A stretch of DNA of 32,318 nucleotides from Cytophagales bacterium (GTDB lineage Bacteria; Bacteroidota; Bacteroidia; Cytophagales; 172606-1), in NCBI GenBank assembly GCA_030448185.1, contig JAUJNL010000081.1, positions 1 through 32,318 of the forward strand. The letters are read 5' to 3'. The notes beneath the pieces are model-generated. The model worked only from the letters and a program-made list of their open reading frames with translations, was not told the DNA's origin and did no database searches. The position numbers were made by a program, and so were the translations under genes. Positions 20,091 to 27,367 of this stretch are shown here, one piece after another (position 1 is the stretch's first letter; every line of letters starts with the position of its first letter).

Positions 20091-21279
20091 GTAGTGCTGC
20101 ATCCGGATTATTTGCGCTCCCGATAAGCGGCGCTGACGCGAAGACTTTCTCGCCGAATTGTTTTATGGCGGCAATCATTTCGGCGTTTCGTTCCAGTGGC
20201 CCCATGTGTCCACTGGGTTTCAGGACTACTAAGTCAGCTTGTTTCATTTTTTGAGCCATCAGCTGGCTGGCTTGGGGTTTAGTCATTTTGTCTTTATCCG
20301 CAGCAATAATTAGTACCGGAACGGAAACCGATGAGAGTACGTCGCTGGCTTCGTAGTCAAACATAGCTAACATGCCCCGGGCAATGACATCTACCGGCGA
20401 GGCAGTAGTTAAATACGTAGCTAGTTCCAATTGTCCCCTGGTTTCACTGCCGCCAAAACCGGTGATGTGGTTGTTCAGGTGCATAGAACCATTGTAATAC
20501 TTGATCCAGTTCATCAGTTGTACGACGGGAGCAAACGTAATTATACCGTGGAGCAGGGGGGTGAGGACAGGTTTTTGCAAACTCGTAAGCAAGCCGCTGA
20601 GTATAGAGGTACGGACCGGATTGGTGTACGTAGTATGAATGAGTACCAGGCCAGCGACTTTGGCGGCCAGGGTCTGGTTGAACAACTTACAATAGGTTAA
20701 AATGGTCATGCCCCCAATGCTATGGCCAGCGAGTATGGGCTTTTTAGGACCGCATAGCGCTACCACTGCTTCCAGGTCACGGGCAAATTTAACCAGCGAA
20801 TAATCCTTGTTTTTGGGTTTACCCGAATTTCCCAAACCGGGCAGGTCCATGAGAATCAGCCGGTAGGAGTCCGATAAATGCTTTTTAAGGTAATACCACT
20901 GAGTACTATTGCTGTTCCAGCCGTGGATCAGGATGATAGGCGGCGCCTCTTTAGGACCATAGAATTCAAGAAACAGGCTGTGTCCTTCAGGTCTTTCCAG
21001 CAAGAGTGTTTCACTGCTCCGGCTCCGGTTAGGTTCATCCTCGCCTCTTTTTCCTAAAATAAACTTAAAAATAATCCGGCCCAACACGAAGAAGGTAAGA
21101 ATCGCCAGGGCAAAAATCAGACACCGTTGGGCATATGACTCCTCCGGCAGAGAGTCCTTATACCGATACCATTCCCGAAAAAGGTAAATATCGGTTCCCA
21201 GCAGGGCTAACACAATCAGGTTGATAAGGCCACCAGTAAGTAGTTGGAGAGGAAGCATGAGGATTTTCTTCTCTCTCAC
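20023..21279 (-). CDS. Alpha/beta hydrolase with two N-terminal membrane helices
   Basis: A 418-residue protein. Membrane helices lie at about 10-32 and 52-74. The alpha/beta-hydrolase fold runs from about 95 to 380, with oxyanion-loop IILIHGWNSNS, nucleophile Ser187 in GHSIGG, acid Asp330 in IIAADKD and base His358 in SGHMGPLE. The catalytic triad is complete, so an active esterase/lipase-type enzyme is likely; the substrate is unknown. The last 35 residues are a Ser/Ala/Pro/Gly-rich tail, and its final 68 bp are antisense to atpZ, so the two convergent genes overlap. The reading frame is intact. Confidence 0.88.
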   Translation of the reverse strand: MREKKILMLPLQLLTGGLINLIVLALLGTDIYLFREWYRYKDSLPEESYAQRCLIFALAILTFFVLGRIIFKFILGKRGEDEPNRSRSSETLLLERPEGHSLFLEFYGPKEAPPIILIHGWNSNSTQWYYLKKHLSDSYRLILMDLPGLGNSGKPKNKDYSLVKFARDLEAVVALCGPKKPILAGHSIGGMTILTYCKLFNQTLAAKVAGLVLIHTTYTNPVRTSILSGLLTSLQKPVLTPLLHGIITFAPVVQLMNWIKYYNGSMHLNNHITGFGGSETRGQLELATYLTTASPVDVIARGMLAMFDYEASDVLSSVSVPVLIIAADKDKMTKPQASQLMAQKMKQADLVVLKPSGHMGPLERNAEMIAAIKQFGEKVFASAPLIGSANNPDAALPIPSAARGSTGSANPLPRGGTA

Positions 21280-21359
21280 GCAGATCGAACTACATTTGTT
21301 CGGTAATATTCCTCATAACTGCTTGAAAATGTTATTTTTAACAATTTGATAACATCCTC

Positions 21360-21405
21360 GTGTAAACAACGGGCAAGGCCATCGGCCGAGGCATGTTGGT
21401 TACAC
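21360..21405. repeat. Short attC-like palindrome (left-most of the array)
   Basis: On the minus strand the sequence runs GTGTAACCAAC...GTTGTTTACAC: arms 21360-21370 and 21395-21405 with one mismatch, inner GGCC/GGCC. It has the AAC...GTT polarity of integron attC sites and lies on the 3' side of the left-most small lipoprotein gene. It is short (46 nt) and its GTTGTTT core does not fit GTTRRRY fully. Confidence 0.45.
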
Positions 21406-21459
21406 AATGTTGGCTTACATTATTTTTTTACTTGACTTGTCATAGATTTCAAACAATGA

Positions 21460-21627
21460 AGCTGTTTAGACTTTTTGAGAAAGAGACTGAAATGTTGGTA
21501 AGGAGGCGACTTTCATCGGTTTTGAGAAACCGACGACACAATATCGTGGTGTCGGTTTCTCAAAACCGACATTTATTGGACGAATCTCTGCCTGAAATTT
21601 ATCCTTTCTCAAAAGTCTAAACAGCTT
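21460..21627. mobile_element. MITE-like cruciform repeat
   Basis: A 168-bp near-palindrome. Outer arms are 21460-21483 (AGCTGTTTAGACTTTTTGAG...) and 21604-21626, identical apart from one extra T. Inner arms are 21517-21534 and 21551-21568, a perfect 18-bp inverted repeat (CGGTTTTGAGAAACCGAC). Each inner arm is also its own small hairpin (CGGTTT-TGAG-AAACCG). The stretches between arms also match loosely. This suits a non-autonomous transposable element or REP-like sequence. Its right arm holds the last codons and stop of the lipoprotein gene ending at 21609. No clear target duplication was found. Confidence 0.65.
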
Positions 21628-22160
21628 AAATTATAAATGACGTTTTTCAATGTTAATTGATAAATTTCTTCCATCCTTCCGTTTGTAGCATCTACTGACT
21701 GTACAAATAGTTCTCCGCTTGTATCGCATCCCGTAATCAGTTCCCCCGTTTCTCGATTTACCAGATTAATTTGTACCTGTGCAAATCCCTTTTCTTTTTC
21801 ACTACTCCAAGTAGATGAAAATTCCTTATAACTATCAGGTATGTTTATTATTGCTTTTACAGGAGTGCCAGAATTGGTTGTATTCGCCTTGATAACATTT
21901 TCTATCAATTGCTTATGAGTCGTTGTTAAAGCCGGTACATGTCTAATTAATGAATTTGGTTTTGATACAAATGGCAGTTTGATGTCTTCAATTGACTGAT
22001 TTGTCCTGCTGTCAGTAATTTCAACTTCCTGAACTTTGAGAGCTAGATTTAAAGGTGGCAAATCTGTTTTTTTTACCTGAGTTACATAGGTGTTTGCTGC
22101 ACAGCCTGATAAAAGATATGCAATCGGTATTACAAGAATTCTTAATAATCTTTTTCTCAT
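21609..22160 (-). CDS. Small lipoprotein, function unknown (cassette gene 1)
   Basis: A 183-residue lipoprotein: positively charged start MRKRLLR, hydrophobic stretch and lipobox LLSGC. The mature part is polar with predicted beta strands (LNLALKVQEVEITDSR, QVQINLVNRETGELITG) and no motif I recognise. The start codon lies 11 nt after an attC-like core (GTTAGAT on the minus strand). The final residues, SCLDF and stop, fall inside the right arm of the MITE-like repeat, so the original C-terminus may have been replaced by the insertion. It belongs to the series of unrelated minus-strand genes separated by GC-rich palindromes. Confidence 0.75.
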   Translation of the reverse strand: MRKRLLRILVIPIAYLLSGCAANTYVTQVKKTDLPPLNLALKVQEVEITDSRTNQSIEDIKLPFVSKPNSLIRHVPALTTTHKQLIENVIKANTTNSGTPVKAIINIPDSYKEFSSTWSSEKEKGFAQVQINLVNRETGELITGCDTSGELFVQSVDATNGRMEEIYQLTLKNVIYNLSCLDF

Positions 22161-22171
22161 TTTTTAATGTA

Positions 22172-22258
22172 ATCTAACGAATCAAGGCTTCCCGACGCCG
22201 TCCCTTTGCGGTAAGGCAATGCGGTGAGGAAGGGCGGTGGTCGAAGCCGGTGTTAGCG
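22172..22258. repeat. attC-like site 1
   Basis: An 87-nt imperfect palindrome. On the plus strand it starts ATCTAAC (fits RYYYAAC exactly) and ends GTTAGCG. Arms pair through TAAC, GGCTTC, GAC and CCG blocks (AAGGCTTCCCGACGCCG against CGGTGGTCGAAGCCGG). The central part ATGCGGTGAGGAA recurs in the site at 26583-26676. It lies 16 nt past the stop of the gene to its right and 11 nt before the start of the gene to its left (both minus strand), as attC sites do in cassette arrays. Confidence 0.6.
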
Positions 22259-22274
22259 GCTCCCATTTCTTTTA

Positions 22275-22828
22275 TTATCTCACCAACTGGATACGATTTT
22301 TGAGGTACAGAATAAAGCGCTTGAATAGAACAAAATTGATTTGCCCAATAGCAATTCCAGCCATTAATCAATGCCTAACCCAATCACTATAGCCACAGGA
22401 AAGGTTGTCCAATGCAGCACCTGATTGAGTAAGGGAAAAGCAATAAGGCCAAGCCCTGCTCCACCAATACAAGAAATTAAGACTATTAATGTTTTAAAGC
22501 CTTTTTCAAAAGACTTTTCATGCAGTCCAACGATTATTGAGGTAGATATAACTCCTAATGAAACCAGCCCGCAGAAGGCGGCTAACACTGCTATTGCTAT
22601 CACAGCGCCAGCAGCAATACAAGCCAGAAAGAAACATAAACCAATAACGCCCATAAATAAAAAAGCTGCTCTAAAAGGAATATCTTGATAATCGTCCTCT
22701 ACAACCTCTTGTCTAGTTGAATCAATTTGTGAGGTAGTAGCTGTTTGTAATGAATCCACTGGCTGGCCATAAGCTAGATGTAATGTAAGCCAGCAGAGCA
22801 ATAGTAAGAGTGTTTTCAACTTAATTTT
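22275..22828 (-). CDS. Small membrane protein, function unknown (cassette gene 2, one probable frameshift)
   Basis: The start at 22828 gives MKIKLKTLLLLLCWLTLHLA, a good signal peptide; codons further upstream are read from the group II intron end. A Ser/Thr/Gln-rich stretch follows, then three or four membrane helices (FRAAFLFMGVIGLCFFLA, VIAIAVLAAFCGLVSLGVI, TLIVLISCIGGAGLGLIAF, VAIVIGLGI). The frame stops at 22364, but the next frame continues naturally (AGIAIGQINFVLFKRF) to a stop at 22275, 16 nt before the attC-like site. An indel near 22362 is therefore likely. No family was recognised. Confidence 0.65.
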
Positions 22829-22862
22829 CATAGGTAGTATTTTCTTCCTTTGGTTGCCGCCA

Positions 22863-23674
22863 GTTAGACTCAGCCGAAGGGTCACCCCTTCGGCTGGTCC
22901 TCCAAAACCGGACTTGACACTTTCACATCATCCGGCTCCTCCTTGAACTGGCTCCCTGGCAAGGAGTACCTCTTCGATGAAAAGGGCTGCGGTAAATTCG
23001 CTTTCAGAGCTTGAAAGTAACTCTGTTTCCAGTGTACTTTCCATTCATACATCAGCTTTTGCAGCCGTGCTCATAACATGTTGACTCCTACTAACCAGTT
23101 TACCTTCCAATCACTAAGGTGTCTACGTGGGCCTATCTTCGGCATTACCCTAAGCATTAGCTTTTTAGACAATCCTCACGCCTAGTGTTCATGCGGCTGA
23201 CTACCTGCTTCTTATGCGTAGTTGATTACTCAACTCCACCAGAAGAAAAACACCAGGCTTTTCTCGTTCCCAAGGTTGGTTTTACGAAGGGTTAGGACGC
23301 TACTTTCCACCGGGTTTTGCGGGCGTGAATACTGGTCAGATCCGTCGCTGCCAGCCCCGATCTTTACCATTTTGGTCAAGCCTATTAACTCTCGTTGGCT
23401 TGTGGCCCTTTACGATGGGTCAGAGTAGCTTCGCTCTGCGCTGTCCTTACCTTCCTTGCAGGTGATTGGCTAGAAAGTTTAACCTTACCTGCTTTTTACC
23501 CCTGCATTCACCTATAAGTTGTCAGCTTATTAGTGGGGGTAATGCATTCTCCAATTCACGTTTGGGACAAGAGTTGACTAAAAGTCGCACTTGTTCGAAC
23601 CTTGAGTTGTCAGCATGTCGCCATGCTGCTTCTTTCCCCGATCTTTCGATCTTTCAAGAAAACGAGTCGCACAC
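22863..23674 (-). ncRNA. Group II intron lacking an intact reverse transcriptase
   Basis: About 810 nt on the minus strand from a GTGTGCGAC 5' end (fits GUGYG; GTGCG two bases later also fits) to a 3' end ...GAGTCTAAC. Domain V is clear at 22904-22938 and domain VI is a hairpin at 22871-22896. The interior is GC-rich structured RNA with no reading frame long enough for a reverse transcriptase. A remnant frame starts MYEWKVHWKQSYFQALK about 130 nt before domain V, resembling the start of a maturase, and ends in domain VI. It is therefore a deletion derivative or naturally ORF-less intron that would need a helper. It sits at the edge of an attC-like palindrome and upstream of cassette gene 2. 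Confidence 0.8.
22904..22938 (-). ncRNA. Group II intron domain V
   Basis: On the minus strand: GAGCCGGATGATGTGAAAGT then GTCAAGTCCGGTTTT. It shows the catalytic AGC triad at the 5' side, a lower helix AGCCGGA/TCCGGTTT, a 2-nt AA bulge on the 3' side, and an upper helix TGATGT/GTGTCA closed by a GAAA tetraloop. This is the expected 34-35-nt domain V architecture. Confidence 0.88.
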
Positions 23675-23758
23675 GGAACATGAGCCCACGCAGCCGAGCC
23701 GTTGCAGTGGAGCTATGCGGTAAGGCAGGCCGGTTATCGGTCCAGCGTAGTGTTACCT
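23675..23758. repeat. attC-like site 2, abutting the group II intron
   Basis: On the minus strand GGTAACACTACGCTGGACCG ... GGCTCGGCTGCG ... ATGTTCC forms an imperfect palindrome with AAC...GTT polarity; ACGC, CCGA and GGCC blocks pair. The intron begins directly after it. The core ATGCGGTAAGGCAGGCCGGT is similar to the centre of site 1. The outer core extends as GTTGTTGTG to 23770. The intron position at the R' side recalls group IIC introns that target attC sites. Confidence 0.55.
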
Positions 23759-23813
23759 GGCGTTGTTGTGTTTTTCTAGTTTCTCTCTTGTTTCTCGGAT
23801 AAATAAGCAAAGA

Positions 23814-24316
23814 CTAGTTTCCATTCTTTCCCCATTCTTTAAATTCCATATCTCCGATCCGTACCCAATCCCCAGTCTGCTGCTCCTTGCGGACATCTGT
23901 AGTGGCTTTGATCAACTCAAACTCGGATTGTTCATTAAGTGCTGTATACTCCTGCTGCTGTAAATACGTCTGTAGAACAAAAGGAAATTCATCCTTTGAG
24001 TATTCAATCACCGGATCACTATCTAACTCACCTCGGGTCTGGAAAGGAAAATGTGTGGTGGCTATTATCTTAATTGTATCTTGGTTAAGAATGGCGGCTC
24101 GAAAGTTATCCCAAAAAGCGCTAAAAGCTACTACTTGGAGTAGTCTGCGAATCATTTATTACACGCAAGGCCGCTATACTTGAATCGCTTTTATAAGTAG
24201 GTTTTGCAACAATCTGTTGTCCCATCTTGAGTTCATCGGTTTTTTCTTGTTGCTTATCTACACTACAGCTAGTTAGCCCAAATCCAATAAAGCAAAAAGT
24301 CACTAATCTTTTTCAT
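23814..24316 (-). CDS. Small lipoprotein, function unknown (cassette gene 3, frameshifted)
   Basis: Start MKKI at 24316, then a hydrophobic segment and lipobox LTSC (TFCFIGFGLTSCSVDKQQ) after one frame change. The mature part continues as ELKMGQQIVAKPTYKSD, SIAALRVINDS, a second frame change near 24140, then VVAFSAFWDNFRAAILNQ, TIKIIATTHFPFQTRG and a C-terminal MEFKEWGKNGN. Total about 165 residues. No family was recognised. The start lies 11 nt after the core of attC-like site 3. The two breaks sit where the other frame continues sensibly, so indel errors are likely. Confidence 0.6.
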
Positions 24317-24326
24317 CTCTTATGCC

Positions 24327-24419
24327 AGGTAACGTACCGAAGCCACACGACGCCATGCCCTCAGGCTTGGGTAATGCGCTAGGGCGGGCTGCTGATCGGC
24401 CGTGGCTGGTGTTGTGTGC
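24327..24419. repeat. attC-like site 3
   Basis: Starts AGGTAAC and ends GTTGTGTGC on the plus strand. AAC, ACC and AGCCAC blocks of the left arm pair with the right arm (AACGTACCGAAGCCAC against GTGGCTGGTGTT). Length 93 nt. It begins 10 nt upstream of the start of gene 3 and ends 9 nt from the stop of gene 4. Confidence 0.55.
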
Positions 24420-24428
24420 TAGTTTTCG

Positions 24429-24780
24429 TTATTTTTCCCATTCTTTGATCTGATAATCAACAACGGTAGAGTCTTCAGCTAATCGAATAGTCAAGTCTCT
24501 TCCTTCTACTGGGTCTATTCCCACCCATAATCTACATCTAAAATATACCCAATAGTAGTATCGCCTTCCTTTATTTCATAGGCTCTCCGAGTAATTCAAC
24601 GATCTGCTTATATTTCATTCCTTGGGACAGGTGGTTTGACATCAAATCGTTGACTAGAGGTTCTCGTTGTTGGGAAAAATTATTACCATCTATGGCGAGC
24701 CAACTCCTACTATCAAATTTTTGATCTTCTGTTCGGCAAGCAATTAATAACAACAATGAAACAACTATCCTACTTTTCAT
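24429..24780 (-). CDS. Small lipoprotein with a BamE/SmpA-like motif (cassette gene 4, frameshifted)
   Basis: MKSRIVVSLLLLIAC is a short lipoprotein signal (Cys15). The mature part has RSWLAIDGNNF, REPLVNDLMSN and HLSQGMKYKQIVELLGEPM. The pattern GM...I..LLGEP is that of small BamE/SmpA-OmlA-like lipoproteins. After frame changes near 24572 and 24530 it continues as YEIKEGDTTIGYILDVDYGW and IDPVEGRDLTIRLAEDS to VDYQIKEWEK, about 115 residues in all. Its role here is unknown; similarity to BamE is limited to the motif. The stop is 9 nt from attC-like site 3. Confidence 0.6.
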
Positions 24781-24813
24781 CCTTCAACTCTTCTTCATTT
24801 AAAATTTTGGCTT

Positions 24814-24908
24814 GCACACAATGGAACAAGTGCAGCCGTCAAACCGAGGCTCGAAGAGCGTCAATATTGCGTGTTCGCGGCGGTTGCCGGCTGAACGGTG
24901 TTGTGTGC
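24814..24908. repeat. attC-like site 4
   Basis: A 95-nt palindrome: GCACACAA at the left pairs with TTGTGTGC at the right, and TGCAGCCG with CGGCTGA. The centre is AT-containing (TCAATATTG is itself palindromic). The right core GGTGTTGTGTGC is the same as in site 3. It lies 18 nt after the stop of gene 5's tail and about 34 nt before the start of gene 4 on the minus strand. Confidence 0.55.
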
Positions 24909-24926
24909 CGTATTTAATCATCTTCT

Positions 24927-25067
24927 TCATCTAACATTTCTTTCAATCAGGAATAATCCTATAAAGCTTAAGCAATAGTCATTCCCTTGGAAAGTTATTG
25001 CTCCTTGTAAATTCCTATATTTTTGAAAGTCTTTAAAAGAATCAGTGATTGTTCTGGGACTCTTATA
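24927..25067 (-). pseudogene. 3' part of cassette gene 5, cut off by the insertion sequence
   Basis: The minus strand left of the IS is open for 47 codons: FYKSPRTITDSFKDFQKYRN, then LQGAITFQGNDYCLSFIG and LFLIERNVR before a stop 18 nt from attC-like site 4. It has no start of its own and continues sensibly from the gene fragment on the other side of the IS (26131-26571), whose frame ends inside the IS terminal repeat. The closing hydrophobic segment would be the protein's C-terminus. Confidence 0.6.
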
Positions 25068-26145
25068 GAAGTTACGCAGTGAAGTATTACGCAAGGTTTC
25101 AAAAATAGCAAAAGGATTAGTTTAGCATTTATGCGAGAGTTGAAAAAAAATCAACCGCCTTGTGCGATTTATCCTTATACAGCCACTATCTGTTAGTGAT
25201 TCCACAGAACCGGGGCTGTAGTAAATTATCCCAAGCGATGGAATCTATGTCACACGATAGTGTATTAAACTTTTTAGTCAGAGAAGACTATACGCCTTAT
25301 GACTTGTTTTGCCGCTGCAAACCCTTGATTATTTTACAAGGGCACCTTAAGTGTGGATGACAGTGTGTGGGATAAGCCTTACATGCAAAGTTGAACGCAC
25401 TCATTGGCCGCCATTACTAGGCAAGCACCACAAAGTGGTACAAGGGATGTGTTTAGTGACCTTGTTGTATACAGATGTCAAGGGTACGTGTGCCTGTCAA
25501 CTATCGCATCTATCTGCCAGCAGAAGATAAGACCAAAAATGAGTTATTCAGGGAAATGCTCAATGAGGTATTAGATTGGGGCTGTCTGCTAATTTAGTAA
25601 CCGGTGATAGTTGGTATGCGAGTGTAGACAACTTGAAATGGGTCCGCAGACAGAAAATGGATGCCCATGTTTTCAGTAGAGAAAGACCGGCAGGTGTCTA
25701 CTCAAAGGCGTGTACCAACAGGTACAACAAGCGCCGGTAGAGACCGATGGGTTATGGACCCATTTAAAGGTTTGATTTTGTGACACTGTTCAATAAGAAG
25801 AACAGGGCAAAACAAGATATTATATCTACTACAAGTATGCAGAAAAAGGCCTGCAAGAAGAAAAGAGGATGAAAGCAACTCTAGCAGAGTTTGAAAAAGC
25901 ACATGGAGAGCATTGGCACATTGAGATGTTTCACCGGGCTGTCAAACAGCTTTGCAACGCCGAGCATTTTTTAGTACGCCGCAGTTGTGCTGTGAAAACA
26001 CACATTTTTTCTGTCTATTGGCTTTTTATAGCTTTAGAAGAGAAAGTTGTCAATAAGCTTATTGATAACTGGTATCAGTTCAGAGATAGAATTCAGACAC
26101 AATTGATTAAAGTAAATCTTACGTAAGTTTTCACTGCGTAACTCC
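25068..26145 (+). mobile_element. IS701-like insertion sequence, about 1.08 kb
   Basis: Terminal inverted repeats of 28 bp match at 23 positions: left 25068-25095 (GAAGTTACGCAGTGAA...TTACGCAAG), right 26118-26145. Between them lies one transposase gene in broken frames. The flanks read TATA on the left and TATC on the right, so a clear target duplication is not seen. The element is inserted into a cassette gene. Confidence 0.8.
25131..26126 (+). pseudogene. IS701-like DDE transposase, frameshifted
   Basis: From MRELKKNQPPCAIYPYT the frames join to about 330 residues. VIPQNRGCSKLSQAMESMSH follows, then VDDSVWDKPYM with the first catalytic Asp, GKHHKVVQGMCLVTLLYTDV, VPVNYRIYLPAEDKTKNELF, LVTGDSWYASVDNLKWV with the second Asp, and HWHIEMFHRAVKQLCNAE with the catalytic Glu. 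The last block (HIE.FHR..KQ) is characteristic of IS701/IS4-type enzymes. At least five frame changes are needed (near 25190, 25340, 25400, 25580, 25700-25860), so the copy is probably inactive unless these are sequence errors. Confidence 0.78.
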
Positions 26146-26571
26146 TATCTTAGTAAACTCATATTCGAGAACATCCTCGTCATTATGTTTTAAGCTTACC
26201 TTATAATATGCCTCTTTGTTGCTTTTCCAAAAGAGTCCATTATTAGTGTGTTTGAGTTTGCGGAACGTATATTTTTTTCCATTCTCTAACTTTACATAAG
26301 GCCTAAAAAATGTCCATCCTTCCCAAGCTTTTATTTCCGCAACTGGGTTCTCTTGGTCTGCAACAAATAAAAAATACTTAGTCGTAGGAAAAAAATCACC
26401 CTTTTGTTTAATCACGTATTTGTTTTCAAGAAACCAAAAGATTCCTTTCATATTACAACATTCTAATTCACCTATCACTTTAGTTGTGTCCCTTACGGTA
26501 TACTTGCTCTTGTAGCTGTCGCTCCAAATAGCACCGGTTTTGATTAATTGCTTTTCAAAGGTTAACTGCAT
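26131..26571 (-). pseudogene. 5' part of cassette gene 5, interrupted by the IS; function unknown
   Basis: The start at 26571 (MQLTFEKQLIKTGAIWSDSY) follows the attC-like core GTTGTGTGC by 12 nt; codons upstream of it read through the palindrome. The protein is rich in short beta strands (KYTVRDTTKVIGELECC, YVIKQKGDFFPTTKYFLFVA, YVKLENGKKYTFRKLKHTNN, YYKVSLKHNDEDVLEYEF). This pattern of two-residue-turn strands reminds me of tubby/LURP-one-like folds, but that is only an impression. The last codons GVTQ and the stop come from the IS terminal repeat, and the real C-terminus lies at 24927-25067. Confidence 0.65.
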
Positions 26572-26582
26572 ATCTTCATATG

Positions 26583-26676
26583 GCACACAACGAACCGAAA
26601 ACACTCGACGGCGGGCCTGTTGCGCTTGAAACATGCGGTGAGGAAAGGCCGCTGGTCGAAGTGTTTAGTGTTAGGT
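26583..26676. repeat. attC-like site 5
   Basis: A 94-nt imperfect palindrome from GCACACAAC to GTTAGGT (the latter fits GTTRRRY). Arms pair as AACGAACCGAAAACACTCGA with TCGAAGTGTTTAGTGTT, plus GCGGGCC/GGCCGC. The centre ATGCGGTGAGGAA is shared with site 1. It starts 12 nt upstream of gene 5's start and ends 5 nt from the stop of gene 6. Confidence 0.62.
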
Positions 26677-26680
26677 TTCG

Positions 26681-27298
26681 TTATTTTTCTTTTCTTATGA
26701 TGTTTCCTTGAGCAGTAATCCAATAGGTAGTAATTGTGGTGTCTCTCTGCCAAGTCTGATAATCTCCAAAATCTTTGCCTCCTTGATAAGTGGTAACTAC
26801 TAGGGTAGAATCAGAATTAAAGCGGGCTTTGGTTATTCTATAGTTGTGTTCCCACCCTCTATTCTCAGCTACCACCAGGGAAGAGACTGCTTGTCCTTGC
26901 CGGAGGGTAAAAAGGATAATGGAGGCATACTCGTTTTCATCATTAAAAGTAGCAATCAGGGTAGTATCCCCTTCCTGCACTTGGATCCCGTAGTAATACT
27001 GTCCTACATGGTCCACTTTGCCTAGTCTTTTTGTCATAAGCGAATCCAGGGGATAAAGTACTTTCCAGAACTGTATGGGCTTCATCTCAAATTCCGACCC
27101 GTTTACCTGAATCCATTTTTTTTCTGCTCTATTTTCTTGGCTTGTGGGAGCAGGAGGAATAATAGTGTCCTCTGTTAAAGAAGTAGCCCTATCTATAGTA
27201 TCTTTTTTGGGTTGGACACCAATCTGGCCTTTTTCTTCTTTTTTTAATCCGCAGGAACCAATAATTATAACTAATAGGTAAACTATTCCTCTCTTCAT
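26681..27298 (-). CDS. Small lipoprotein, function unknown (cassette gene 6)
   Basis: A 205-residue intact frame: MKRGIVYLLVIIIGSC is a lipoprotein signal (Cys16), followed by a charged linker (KKEEKGQIGVQPKKDT) and a Pro/Thr stretch. A globular part runs from about residue 60 (WIQVNGSEFEMKPIQFWKVL, GIQVQEGDTTLIATFND, NYRITKARFNSDSTLVVTTY, TTITTYWITAQGNI). No family was recognised; the beta-rich ending resembles other periplasmic lipoproteins of Bacteroidota. It starts 14 nt after a lone core ACCTAAC/GTTAGGT at 27313-27319 and stops 5 nt before attC-like site 5. This is the best preserved gene in the array. Confidence 0.75.
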   Translation of the reverse strand: MKRGIVYLLVIIIGSCGLKKEEKGQIGVQPKKDTIDRATSLTEDTIIPPAPTSQENRAEKKWIQVNGSEFEMKPIQFWKVLYPLDSLMTKRLGKVDHVGQYYYGIQVQEGDTTLIATFNDENEYASIILFTLRQGQAVSSLVVAENRGWEHNYRITKARFNSDSTLVVTTYQGGKDFGDYQTWQRDTTITTYWITAQGNIIRKEK

Positions 27299-27312
27299 TC
27301 TTTTTTAATGAA

Positions 27313-27347
27313 ACCTAACATTATTATATACGACATATGTCGTATAT
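27313..27347. promoter_or_regulatory. Lone attC-type core and a 22-bp perfect palindrome
   Basis: On the plus strand ACCTAAC (27313-27319) fits RYYYAAC but has no partner arm. Next to it, 27326-27347 is a perfect palindrome, ATATACGACAT and its complement. It lies 28 nt upstream of cassette gene 6 on the minus strand, in the right place for an operator or promoter for the whole minus-strand run. It could also be the boundary (attI-like) of the array. Confidence 0.45.
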
Positions 27348-27367
27348 TACTCTTATAGCTCCCTGAA

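Noticed and set aside
21393..21620. Open frame of 75 codons on the plus strand
   Set aside because: It lies almost wholly within the MITE-like cruciform repeat; its residues follow from the repeat arms and show no protein-like pattern.
22174..22371. Open frame of 65 codons on the minus strand between cassette genes 1 and 2
   Set aside because: Its second half is the attC-like palindrome, and its first half overlaps the likely frame-corrected C-terminus of gene 2 in another frame.
22829..22885. N-terminal extension of cassette gene 2
   Set aside because: The extra 19 codons fall in the group II intron end; the start at 22828 gives a proper signal peptide.
23222..23802. Several plus-strand open frames
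   Set aside because: They are antisense to the structured intron RNA and the attC-like site, and have no recognisable motif.
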